Shown here one piece after another: positions 52,306-60,713 of a stretch of DNA of 64,000 bases. The translations under genes and the position numbers were made by a program. The notes under the pieces are model-generated. The model was not told where the DNA came from. It worked only from the letters and a program-made list of their open reading frames with translations, and made no database searches. The DNA comes from Verrucomicrobiales bacterium (GTDB taxonomy: Bacteria; Verrucomicrobiota; Verrucomicrobiia; Limisphaerales; UBA9464). The stretch lies in NCBI GenBank assembly GCA_027488845.1, contig JAIYBC010000028.1, forward strand, positions 62,001 through 126,000, in the 5' to 3' direction. Each line of letters starts with the position of its first letter. Positions within the stretch are counted from its first letter, which is position 1.

Positions 52306-53199
52306 ATGCATCCAAAACAACCACGATTCGTCTGCGTTCGCCCAACACTGCTGACCTCTGCGCTGCTGCTGGGCGCGCCGCTTCTCCAGGCCGAGACCGT
52401 CTATGGCCTGGGTACCGGGAACTTCCTGTTCCGGTTCGACAGCCTGACACCCGGAAACGTCACCACCCCGGTCGCCGTGACCGGCCTCGGGGGTTCCACC
52501 CTCCTCGGCATCGACGTAAGGCCGGCGGACGGCCTGATCTACGGCATCGGCACCGGGGACCGTGTCTTCTCGATCCAGCCGTCCACCGGCGTGGCCACCG
52601 ATGTCACTTCGGCTTCCTTCCTGACCAGCCTGGGTTCGGGGACGCAGTTCGGCATCGACTTCAACCCGGTCGTCAACCGGTTGCGGATCGTCTCCGACGC
52701 GGACACCAACCTGCGCATCTTCGGCACCGGGTTGAGCACCGACAGCTCCCTCGCCTTCCAGGCCGGAGACGCCAATTTCGGGATCAATCCCACGGTGACC
52801 GCGGTGGCCTACACCAACCCCGACAACAACCCGGGCACGGGAACCACCCTGTTCGGAATCGACACCGCGCTCAACGTGCTGGTGCAGCACAACACCGCGC
52901 CGGGCTTCCAGAACCTGCAGACGATCGGGGCGCTGGGCGTGGACATCGCCGACGTGAGCGGCTTCGACATCTCGCCTTCCGGAATGGCCTATGGGGCGTT
53001 CCAGAACGGTACCGCATCGGGGTTGTACACGATCGACCTGCTCACGGGTTCGGCGACCCGGGTCGGGACCATCGGAGGCGACGTCCAGATCCGCGACCTG
53101 GCGGTGGCGGTGCCTGAGCCGGAAACCTATGCGGCGATGGCGGGGGCTTCGCTCGTCGCCTTCGCCGTATGGCGCCGTCGAGGCGTCAAGCCCGCCTGA
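52306..53199 (+). CDS. DUF4394 protein with PEP-CTERM sorting signal
   Basis: The 297-residue exported protein has a signal peptide (TLLTSALLLGAPLLQAE). Repeated blade-like sequences of DUF4394 follow: VYGLGTGNFLFRFDSLTPG, LLGIDVRPADGLIYGIGTGDRVFSIQPSTG, QFGIDFNPVVNRLRIVSDADTNLR. The C-terminus is a PEP-CTERM signal, VPEPETYAAMAGASLVAFAVWRRRG, which exosortase would recognise for surface sorting. No exosortase gene is nearby. It is a single gene with its own terminator. A structural or biofilm-matrix role is a guess. Confidence 0.9.
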   Translation: MHPKQPRFVCVRPTLLTSALLLGAPLLQAETVYGLGTGNFLFRFDSLTPGNVTTPVAVTGLGGSTLLGIDVRPADGLIYGIGTGDRVFSIQPSTGVATDVTSASFLTSLGSGTQFGIDFNPVVNRLRIVSDADTNLRIFGTGLSTDSSLAFQAGDANFGINPTVTAVAYTNPDNNPGTGTTLFGIDTALNVLVQHNTAPGFQNLQTIGALGVDIADVSGFDISPSGMAYGAFQNGTASGLYTIDLLTGSATRVGTIGGDVQIRDLAVAVPEPETYAAMAGASLVAFAVWRRRGVKPA

Positions 53200-53228
53200 A
53201 CCGGCCCAAGCCTGTTTCGACCTTGCAG

Positions 53229-53258
53229 GGCGCCGCCTCCGGGGCGGCGCCATTTCCG
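53229..53258. terminator. Terminator between convergent PEP-CTERM and FmdB-like genes
   Basis: A perfect 9-base-pair stem (ggcgccgcc / ggcggcgcc) with a five-base loop and then atttcc lies 30 bases after the plus-strand stop. The T run is short, so efficiency is uncertain. Confidence 0.6.
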
Positions 53259-53266
53259 TCCCCGGA

Positions 53267-53773
53267 TCAATAGTCGTAGAGGCCCGGGTCCTTCGAGTAG
53301 CCACCGCCGCCGCCTCCGGGTCCGCCCCCTTCTCCCATCAGGTCGCCCAGGAGGTCTCCCATGTCCTCCTCGACTTTCTCCGGATCCTCACCCGCCTCCA
53401 GGCGCCGGATCGCCGTCTCCATCTCCTTCGGCATCGATCCTGGAGGCATGAGTTCCTTCATCTTCCGCATCATGTGCGCCATGTGACGTGGATTGCTTTC
53501 GTCCAGGTGCTCCATGTCGCTCTCCATCTCGGCCATGGCGCGCGCGACCTTGGGATCGTCGAAGTCCGGCATCGGCGGACCGTCCGCCTCGCCGGCATCG
53601 GCCTTGGGGGAAGGCTCGGCCATGCCCTTGAGCATGGCGAAGCGGCTGACTTCCTTGCTGAGCTTCCTTGAACCGCACTTGGGACACGACGGAGTGTGCG
53701 ACGGCGCCACCCGACGGCTCAGGAAGGCGAAGATCTTCCGACACTTGGGACAGGCGAACTCGTAGATCGGCAT
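53267..53773 (-). CDS. FmdB-like zinc-ribbon protein with long C-terminal extension
   Basis: The 168-residue protein starts at ATG 53773 (MPIYEFACPKCRKIFAFLSRR). It has the CxxC pairs of the FmdB regulatory-protein zinc ribbon at Cys8/11 and Cys30/33 (CPKCGSRKLSKEVS). FmdB family proteins are usually about 60-110 residues. The remainder here is acidic, rich in Met and charged residues, and helical (PKVARAMAEMESDMEHLDESNPRHMAHMMRKMKELMPPG). The last part is Gly rich (GEGGGPGGGGGG). The extension may mediate a partner interaction. The function is unknown. Confidence 0.87.
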   Translation of the reverse strand: MPIYEFACPKCRKIFAFLSRRVAPSHTPSCPKCGSRKLSKEVSRFAMLKGMAEPSPKADAGEADGPPMPDFDDPKVARAMAEMESDMEHLDESNPRHMAHMMRKMKELMPPGSMPKEMETAIRRLEAGEDPEKVEEDMGDLLGDLMGEGGGPGGGGGGYSKDPGLYDY

Positions 53774-53963
53774 GGCAGAATGGCTTTCGTGCCGCCCATC
53801 GAAGAACGGCGGCGACACGACTGCCGTTGGAGATACGATCCGAAGGCGCTTCGGGCAAGGCCGCGACTGGCAAGTTGGGACGACGTTCCCAGGCCGTCGT
53901 CCGAAATCCCGGACATCCACGGGAACCAGACCGCCGGAAGCCGTCGCCCACCCGGCCATCGGA

Positions 53964-54833
53964 TCAGGCGGTCTTCCCCGATCCCCTGCGGCGGCGGCAG
54001 ACCATGGTCAACGCCAGGATCGTCGCGGCGGCGGTGGCATACTCCGACGGCTCCGGCACCGCCGCGAAGGTCAGGTTGTCGACGGCGAGACCATGATCGG
54101 AGCCCGCGTCGTTCCGTTCCACCCAGCGAAGCCACAACGTCTCACCGGCCGCCCAGTCCACGCCTCCGACCACGCCGCCCAGCGACGGGACACGACCCAC
54201 GCCGTTGCCGTCCACCGCCGATCCGGAGCCGGTGCTCACGGCAACCGGGCTCACGAAATCGAATCCGGCACCCGGCCGGAACCACTCGGGAACGGCGGCC
54301 ATCGTGGATCCGAAACCGTACTCGAATCCCATCGACTGCGCCGCCGGTGTCGCGGCCCCGCCGTCACGCCATTGCTCCCCGTCGAAGTGCACCGTGAAGC
54401 CGCCAAGGGCCTGTCCGGTGGCGTTCTCCAATGCGAGGGCGATCCATCCTGCGACAGCACCGTTGGGGAGGCTGGTGCCCGAGGTGGATCCGCCACCGAA
54501 GTAGGAAGTGCCCGAACCGAGGCCGCCCAAGGCCCGTTCTGCGGTTCCGCTCGGACCATAGCTGTAGAAGGCCCCGCTGTTCAGCGACCCGGTGCCGGCG
54601 TTGTAGGTCGTGATGGCCGCCGGCGTCGGATCCGAATTCGAGGTCACGCGGAACAGCGACCAACCCGGGAGGGTCGTGTTGTTGACCCACGCGTTGCCGG
54701 TCCCCGCGGCGGCAAGCGAATCGAAGTCCTGGGAATAGACCAAGCCCGCCGACGAGTAGGGGATCTGGGCGGACAGTGGAAGGGACAGGAGGGCGGCCGC
54801 TACGGCGGCCGGGAAGATGCGGAAGTGCTTCAT
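53964..54833 (-). CDS. PEP-CTERM sorting domain protein
   Basis: The 289-residue protein starts at ATG 54833 with a signal peptide (RIFPAAVAAALLSLPLSAQ). The body resembles secreted beta-sandwich proteins of this kind (GLVYSQDFDSLAAAGTGNAWVNNTTLPGWSLFRV, ALGGLGSGTSYFGGGSTSG). The terminal signal is VPEPSEYATAAATILALTMVCRRRR. No enzyme motif can be seen. It lies next to the FmdB-like gene on the same strand with a gap of 190 bases. Confidence 0.87.
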   Translation of the reverse strand: MKHFRIFPAAVAAALLSLPLSAQIPYSSAGLVYSQDFDSLAAAGTGNAWVNNTTLPGWSLFRVTSNSDPTPAAITTYNAGTGSLNSGAFYSYGPSGTAERALGGLGSGTSYFGGGSTSGTSLPNGAVAGWIALALENATGQALGGFTVHFDGEQWRDGGAATPAAQSMGFEYGFGSTMAAVPEWFRPGAGFDFVSPVAVSTGSGSAVDGNGVGRVPSLGGVVGGVDWAAGETLWLRWVERNDAGSDHGLAVDNLTFAAVPEPSEYATAAATILALTMVCRRRRGSGKTA

Positions 54834-55129
54834 GGGAGTCGGTTGTTGGATGTTCGGCCGGACCGGAACCCGGTCCTTCAAGCCGACAGCCTGCGACTTC
54901 GCGCCGACAACCCGGCGGGGCGAGAAACGCCCTGTCCGGGAATGTGGAGCCCGTGGGGAGAAAGCGCCCGGGGCGAAGACGGATGGCTGACGGGCGCAGC
55001 CGGAGTCCTCAAGGGGAAGCGCGTTCGGACTTCGCGCGAAAACGCCAAGTCACCAAAAGGAAAGGGAACCGGCGGCCCCGTTTCCTCGGGGCTCGCCGCC
55101 TTGGCGCGAGGTTTCCTTCCGCCCGCGCC
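54834..55129. other. Intergenic region with a degenerate dispersed repeat
   Basis: The second half (about 55031-55130) carries a degenerate relative of the 33850 element: cttcgcgcgaaaacgccaag on the left and ccgccttggcgcgaggtttc on the right. Its core is tttcctcggggctcgccg. The first half is probably the promoter and leader of the PEP-CTERM gene. No ORF with family features is present. Confidence 0.45.
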
Positions 55130-56557
55130 TCAGCGGGGACGGAACGTCCGGGGCGGGCCGCCGCGGGAGGGACCGCGGGAACCTCCAGGCCTCGGACCGC
55201 CGCCACTACCGCCACTACCGCCACCGCCACCCCTGGGGCCGGGACCACCGGAACTTCCGCCGCGTGGACCGGCTTCACGGGAGCCACCGCCGGACCGACC
55301 GCCGCCGCCCGAACCGCCGCGTTCAGGGCGTCCCTGCCCTGGACGACGATCCCGGCCGAATCCCCCGGAGCGTCCACCGCCGCCACCACCACCACCGCCA
55401 CGGGACTCGGTGGGAGCCGGAACCGGGGCGCTGTAGTCGAAGCCTTCGGCACGCTTCCGAACGATTCCCCGTCCGATGAACCGTTCCAGCGAACGCAGGT
55501 CCGGCTGCTCATCCGGACTCACGAAGCTGATCGCGTCGCCCACCGCGTTGGCGCGGCCGGTGCGGCCGATCCGGTGGACGTAATCCTCGGGCTGCGGGGG
55601 GAAGTCGAAGTTCACCACGTGCGAAATGCCGTCCACGTCGATGCCACGCGCGGCGATGTCCGTGGCCACGAGCACACGGACCGCGCCGGACTTGAAGTCG
55701 GCCAAGGCCCGCAGGCGCTGGTTCTGGGAGCGGTTCGCATGGAGCGTCGCGCAACGGATGCCGAACTGCTCCAGACGACGCGCCAGGCGGTCGGCGCCGT
55801 GCTTCATCCGGACGAAGACCAGGACCATCTCCATCTGCGGTTCGCGCAACAGGTGCACCAGCAACTGGGGTTTGAGGCCCTTGGGGACCTCGTAGACGAA
55901 CTGCGTCACGGTCTCGGCCGGATTCGAGCGGCGACCGATCTGGACGGTCTTCGGCGCAACCTGGAATTCCCGGGTCACCGACTCGATCTCCTTCGAGAGC
56001 GTCGCGGAGAACAGAAGCGTCTGACGCTTCTTCGGCATCTGGCGGACGATCTCACGGATCGAGGGCAGGAAGCCCATGTCCAGCATGCGGTCCGCCTCGT
56101 CGAGGATCAGGTGCTGGAGTCCGGAGAAGTTGCCGTAGCGGCGGTTCATCAGGTCGATGAGCCGGCCCGGGGTGGCGATGATCATGTCGGCGCCGCGGCG
56201 CAGCGCCTCGATCTGGTTCCGCTCCCCGACGCCGCCGTACACGGTGGCGATGTTGATGTGGAGGTGCTTCGCGTAGGCGCGGACGTTCTCCTCGATCTGG
56301 ACCACGAGCTCGCGGGTCGGCGCGAGCACGAGGGTACGGATCTGTCCGGGACCGGAACGGCCTGCCGAAAGACGGGTGAGGATCGGCAGCGTGAAGGCCG
56401 CGGTCTTGCCGGTGCCGGTCTGTGCGATGCCGATGAGATCGTGTCCGGCCAGGATCGGCGGGATCGCCGCGGCCTGAATCGGGGTCGGCTCGGTATAACC
56501 GGCCTCTTGGACGGCCTGCAGGATCCTCGGATCCAAGGCGAGTTCTCTAAATGCCAT
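55130..56557 (-). CDS. rhlE: DEAD-box RNA helicase, RhlE type, with RG/G-rich tail
   Basis: The 475-residue protein has the Q motif FRELALDPRILQAVQEAGYTEPTPIQAAAIP, motif I AQTGTGKT (45-52), LVLAPTRELVVQI, TPGRLIDLMN, motif II DEAD (153-156), SAT in LLFSATLSKEI, then VLVATDIAARGIDVDGISHVVNFD and HRIGRTGRANAVGDAISF. The C-terminal 85 residues are Gly/Arg/Pro rich (GGGGGGGGRSGGFGRD) and would bind RNA without specificity. RhlE-type helicases work in ribosome assembly and RNA decay, often at low temperature. It is a single gene. Confidence 0.95.
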   Translation of the reverse strand: MAFRELALDPRILQAVQEAGYTEPTPIQAAAIPPILAGHDLIGIAQTGTGKTAAFTLPILTRLSAGRSGPGQIRTLVLAPTRELVVQIEENVRAYAKHLHINIATVYGGVGERNQIEALRRGADMIIATPGRLIDLMNRRYGNFSGLQHLILDEADRMLDMGFLPSIREIVRQMPKKRQTLLFSATLSKEIESVTREFQVAPKTVQIGRRSNPAETVTQFVYEVPKGLKPQLLVHLLREPQMEMVLVFVRMKHGADRLARRLEQFGIRCATLHANRSQNQRLRALADFKSGAVRVLVATDIAARGIDVDGISHVVNFDFPPQPEDYVHRIGRTGRANAVGDAISFVSPDEQPDLRSLERFIGRGIVRKRAEGFDYSAPVPAPTESRGGGGGGGGGRSGGFGRDRRPGQGRPERGGSGGGGRSGGGSREAGPRGGSSGGPGPRGGGGGSGGSGGGPRPGGSRGPSRGGPPRTFRPR

Positions 56558-56858
56558 TGTCGTCGGGCACCCTGCGCCGGCTTGGAGGGCCGGTCGATGG
56601 GAAAGGGGCCTTCACGCTTCGACACCATCTCACTTGCGCCGTCCCTTTGCCACGATCAGGGAGGGAGCCTCACACAAAGGCCCCAAGCAGCGAAGTGACC
56701 ACACGGATTCCAAGGATTCGGACGGGAGTTGGACTGACGTCGGATTTCCGACCGCGGCCGTGGCGCCTTGCCTCGGAGACGGATCCAAGGGCGTCCTTGG
56801 AAATCCGGGAAATCCATGTCCTCCACCGGAGTTCCGTCGACGGGGAATCGGCGCCGTC
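56558..56858. other. Intergenic region, promoter area of the helicase gene
   Basis: About 300 bases between two minus-strand helicase genes. It holds a weak fragment of the dispersed repeat (gcctcacacaaaggcccc at about 56668). A direct copy of tccaaggattcgg/tccaagggcgtccttgg is also present, the latter an inverted pair (ccaagg/ccttgg). I see no ORF with family features and no RNA gene. Confidence 0.4.
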
Positions 56859-59627
56859 TCAGCCGGCGTCGCCGGCGCCCGGGTCCATGTGGTTCCGCAG
56901 CGCGCCCCACCAGTGGTGATAGAGCCGCTCCAACGTCTCCTGCGGATCCTCCACCAGGAGGGCCTCCTTGATCTTCGTGGCGTACATCCCGAAGGAGAGG
57001 GGCGGAACGACCGGGACCGGACGCAGGCGGATCGGGAGGCCTCTCGTCTCGAAATCCTCCATCCACGCCCTCGCCCGCGGCGCATCGAGGAACGTGTGCA
57101 GCGCGTCCCGTCTCGCCTCCCTCAGGAGCACGTGGGCCGGTTCGTGTTGCACCAGGACGTTGAAGATGACCTCCGCGCTCCACTGGAGCTTCCGCACGCT
57201 CTTCTCCTCGCCGAAGTGGTTTCGGCACACCATCAGCCCGGTCTGCGCCGCGTTGCGGAAATGGTATTTCAACAGGTCCGAACGCCCCAACGCCTCGTCC
57301 AGGTCCGCTTCAAAGCCCACGGGGCGGAGCAGTCCCGCCAGGTCGTCGGAACCGAGCCGCTGGTCGTCGGTGACGGTGAGCACGAAGCCGTAGTCGTCGG
57401 CCGTGACGATCGCATTGCCACCCCGCAGCCGGCCCACCCGCAGTCCCACCACCCGGGACAAGGCATCGTTCGCAGCCCTCCCGACCAGGCTGTGGAAGAA
57501 GTAGTGCCGGGAGATCCCGGCGGCCGGGACGGCGCCCGGCTCCTGGACGCGGCGTCCGGCGTCCGAAGCACGCGTCGGGGCGGATCCACGGGCGCCCAGC
57601 GCGATGGGGGCCATCGCCAATTGGCCTTCGTCCACGCCCTTGGCTTCGTCCGAGGCCCGGTCCCGCCTGCCGCCTCGGGCGTTCCGGGGACGGCCCGCGA
57701 TCGGCGCCGCCGCCGGGACCCCGGGCGCCTCGCACAACTCCTCCACCAACAGGAAATCCCCGGTCGGGATCTCGCTGATGCCATGCTGCGCCGCATGGAC
57801 GCGGTGGATCACCGCCGCGTTCGCCGCACCGCAATCGAGCCGGGCCGCGATCCATTCCTGCAGTTCGGACACCGGCGCCCGCGCTTCGAGGCGGGACCGC
57901 AGTTCCCCACGGAAGGCGCGGATCTCCTTAGCCACCCGGTTGGCCAAGGGGAACTTGTTGGCACCCCAGCGCGGGACCGTCGGCACGGAACCGTCGGCGC
58001 GGGCCACCCAGCATTCCATCAGGCCGATCCGCTCCAGGCGCAGCGGACGCCCGGCGAGCGAGAAGACGTCCCCGACCCGCAACCGTCTCAGGAAGCCCTC
58101 CTCGACGCTGCCGATCCGGGTGTTCCGCAACAGGACGCTCACGACGCCTTCGCCGGCGATGGTGCCGATGTTCTGGAGGAAGTCCCGTCGGGGCGCACCG
58201 GCCCGCGACTCGAAGGTGTGTTCGTCGAGGTGGATCTTGCCGAAGAGTTCCGTGTACTGGCGCCGCAGCGAGGCGCCGCCGCCTGCGAGGAAATCCAGCA
58301 CGTCGTCGAAGTCCTGCCGGGCCAGTTCCCGGAACGGCCTGGCCCGGCGGACCAGCCCGAACGCGGCGTCCCGGTTCCACACGGCGACGCAGCCCATTCC
58401 CATCAGCTGCTGGGCAAGCACGTCGAGGGGCGACTCCGGGATGCGCATCGCGTCGAGGTGGCCCGCCCGCGCCAGCAGGGCCGTGGCGCAGCACTCGACG
58501 AGGTCACCCACGTTCGTCGCCATCAGCAGGCCGCGGCTCACCGAATGGATGTCGTGACCCGCGCGCCCCGTCCGCTGGAGCGCCCGGGCCACCCCCTTCG
58601 GCGTGGCCAGCATCACCACCAGGTCGATGCTCCCGATGTCGATGCCCAGCTCCAACGAGGTGGAACACACCACCGCCCGCAGTTCCCCGCGCTTCAGCCG
58701 GTCCTCGACGTCCAGCCGCAGGTCGCGGTCGAGCGAGGCGTGGTGGCATTCGACGGACCCGGCGAGTTCCGGGAGCTGTTCCTTCAGCCAATACGTCGCG
58801 GACTCGGCGCCGCTGCGGGTGTTGGTGAACACCAGCGTCGTCCGGTGGCGCCTCACCAGCTGCGCCAGCTCGCGGATCAGGCGCACGCCGGTGAACCCCG
58901 CGGCGGGATACGGTTCCCGCTGCAACGGCGTGTAGACGCGCAGGTCGATCCTCTTCACGGTCGAGACGTCCACGATCGCGCAGTCCCTCCCCTCGCCCGC
59001 GAGGAACGCCGCCGCATCGCGCAACGGATGGACGGTCGCGGAAAGCCCGATCCGCTGGAGCCGGCCGCCGGCGGCGCGGACGACCTCGTCGAGCCGTTCC
59101 AGGCTGAGCGCGAGGTGGGCTCCACGCTTGTTGGAGGCCAACGCGTGGAGCTCGTCCACGATCACCCACCGCACCGTAGCGAGCCTCGGCAGCCACCGTT
59201 CCTGGCTCAGGAGCAGGCAGAGGCTCTCCGGCGTGGTCAGCAGCAGGTGCGGAGGCCGGGCGAACTGCCGGTCCCGCTCCGAGGTCTCCGTGTCGCCGGT
59301 GCGGAGCCCCACGCGGATCGGTGGCTCGCGGTCCGGTCCGTGGATCTCACGGAGCGGTCCCTCCAGGTTCTTGGCGAGGTCGTAGCCGAGCGCTCGCAAC
59401 GGCGAGATGTAGATGCAGGCCAGGGACTCCTTCAGCACGCCCTCGCGATGCTCCGCGTCGAGCCGCTCCAACACGGCGAGGAACGCGGCCAACGTCTTCC
59501 CGGTGCCGGTCGGCGAGACGATCAGCACATGGCGTCCTTCCCGGACCAATGGCCACGCGCCCGCCTGCGCCGGCGTCGGCTCGCCGTGCCGACGGCGGAA
59601 CCAGTCCATGACCGGGTTCGAGTTCAT
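56859..59627 (-). CDS. Lhr-family DEAD/DEAH-box DNA helicase
   Basis: The 922-residue superfamily 2 helicase starts MNSNPVMDWFRRRHGEPTPAQAGAWPLV. It has motif I SPTGTGKT (38-45), YISPLRALGYDLAKNL, TTPESLCLLL, motif II DELH (158-161), GLSAT, CSTSLELGIDIGSIDLVVMLATPKGVARALQRTGRAGH. The Lhr winged-helix core follows (LAQQLMGMGCVA, VPRWGANKFPLANRV). A low-complexity insert of about 60 residues near 640-705 (RPRNARGGRRDRASDEA) is not usual. The last 200 residues match the Lhr/DUF4145-like beta-barrel end. Similar proteins act in ligase-associated DNA repair, but neither ligase nor exonuclease is encoded here. Confidence 0.9.
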   Translation of the reverse strand: MNSNPVMDWFRRRHGEPTPAQAGAWPLVREGRHVLIVSPTGTGKTLAAFLAVLERLDAEHREGVLKESLACIYISPLRALGYDLAKNLEGPLREIHGPDREPPIRVGLRTGDTETSERDRQFARPPHLLLTTPESLCLLLSQERWLPRLATVRWVIVDELHALASNKRGAHLALSLERLDEVVRAAGGRLQRIGLSATVHPLRDAAAFLAGEGRDCAIVDVSTVKRIDLRVYTPLQREPYPAAGFTGVRLIRELAQLVRRHRTTLVFTNTRSGAESATYWLKEQLPELAGSVECHHASLDRDLRLDVEDRLKRGELRAVVCSTSLELGIDIGSIDLVVMLATPKGVARALQRTGRAGHDIHSVSRGLLMATNVGDLVECCATALLARAGHLDAMRIPESPLDVLAQQLMGMGCVAVWNRDAAFGLVRRARPFRELARQDFDDVLDFLAGGGASLRRQYTELFGKIHLDEHTFESRAGAPRRDFLQNIGTIAGEGVVSVLLRNTRIGSVEEGFLRRLRVGDVFSLAGRPLRLERIGLMECWVARADGSVPTVPRWGANKFPLANRVAKEIRAFRGELRSRLEARAPVSELQEWIAARLDCGAANAAVIHRVHAAQHGISEIPTGDFLLVEELCEAPGVPAAAPIAGRPRNARGGRRDRASDEAKGVDEGQLAMAPIALGARGSAPTRASDAGRRVQEPGAVPAAGISRHYFFHSLVGRAANDALSRVVGLRVGRLRGGNAIVTADDYGFVLTVTDDQRLGSDDLAGLLRPVGFEADLDEALGRSDLLKYHFRNAAQTGLMVCRNHFGEEKSVRKLQWSAEVIFNVLVQHEPAHVLLREARRDALHTFLDAPRARAWMEDFETRGLPIRLRPVPVVPPLSFGMYATKIKEALLVEDPQETLERLYHHWWGALRNHMDPGAGDAG

Positions 59628-59703
59628 CGGTGGGACGGGCGCCTCCGGTCCACTCGCCCGGATTCCCCGGGACCCGGTACGATCCTGCGTCGGGCGGATC
59701 GGC

Positions 59704-60567
59704 TCAAAGGTACTTGGCCAGGATCGGACCGAGCTGCTTCACCGTCTTCGCCGGCCAGAGCGACCTCTCGGTCATGATCGCGTTGCGGAGGGCGTCGTGG
59801 GCCGGCCAGTCGGCCACCGTGGGAATCGTCGGGATCGCGCGGGCGACGATCGCCTTGGCCTGCTCGGCGTTGCGCCGGAGGTTGGCGATCACCATCTCCA
59901 CCGTGACGTGCGCCTCGTCCACCTTCCAGCAGTCGTAGTCGGTGACCATGGCCATCGAGGCGTAGGCGATCTCGGCCTCGCGGGCGCACTTCGCCTCGCC
60001 GAGGTTGGTCATGCCGATCACGTCGAAGCCCGCCTTGTGGTTGGCGATGGACTCGGCGCGGGTGCTGAAGGCGGGGCCCTCCATGTTCACGTAGGTGCCG
60101 CCGTCGTGGACACGCGCCTTCTCGGCCTTGGCGGCCTTCAGCAGGAGGCGGCGCAACTCCTCGCTGACCGGGTCAGCGAAGGCGACGTGCGCCACGATGC
60201 CCCGCCCGAAGAAGGTGTGCTCGAAGTCGCGCTTGGTGCGGTCCACGAACTGGTCCACCAACACGATGTCGCACGGCTTCAGCTTCGCCTGCAGGGAGCC
60301 GACGGCGCTGACGCTGACCACCCAGCGGACGCCGAGCTTGCGCATCGCCCACATGTTGGCGCGGTGGTTCAGCTCGGAGGGCAGGATGCGGTGGCCCCGT
60401 CCGTGGCGCGGCAGGAAGACCACCTCGCGCCCGGCCAACTCGCCGGTGAGGAAGGCGTCGGAGGGTTCGCCGAAGGGCGTCTTCACGGAAACCCACTTCT
60501 GCCGGGTGAAGCCCTCGATGTGGTAGAGGCCGCTGCCTCCGATGATGCCGATGCGCGGGATGCTCAT
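59704..60567 (-). CDS. mtnP: S-methyl-5'-thioadenosine phosphorylase
   Basis: The 287-residue cytosolic enzyme splits methylthioadenosine into adenine and methylthioribose-1-phosphate in methionine salvage. It starts at ATG 60567 (MSIPRIGIIGGSGLYHIEGF), since the track start adds 13 residues without homology. Key parts are FLPRHGRGHRILPSELNHRANMWAMRKLGV, VVSVSAVGSLQ, GTYVNMEGPAFSTRAES and VIGMTNLGEAKCAREAEIAYASMAMVTDYDCW, which hold the phosphate, ribose and base-binding residues. NMEGPxFSTRAE and MTxxxEAxLAREAExxYA are typical of MTAP. The neighbouring lhr-like gene is on the same strand, with 76 bases between them. Confidence 0.94.
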   Translation of the reverse strand: MSIPRIGIIGGSGLYHIEGFTRQKWVSVKTPFGEPSDAFLTGELAGREVVFLPRHGRGHRILPSELNHRANMWAMRKLGVRWVVSVSAVGSLQAKLKPCDIVLVDQFVDRTKRDFEHTFFGRGIVAHVAFADPVSEELRRLLLKAAKAEKARVHDGGTYVNMEGPAFSTRAESIANHKAGFDVIGMTNLGEAKCAREAEIAYASMAMVTDYDCWKVDEAHVTVEMVIANLRRNAEQAKAIVARAIPTIPTVADWPAHDALRNAIMTERSLWPAKTVKQLGPILAKYL

Positions 60568-60713
60568 GAACGCGCGGAGCGTGGTCGAAGCGGCCCGCCG
60601 AAGCAACCGGTGGACATCGGATGGCCGCCGCCGTCCGGTGGAGCTCCCCTGCCGTCGACCTCCCCACGGACCTGCCGGCTTGATGCCCGCCCCGGTCCCG
60701 GGACACTCGGCCC

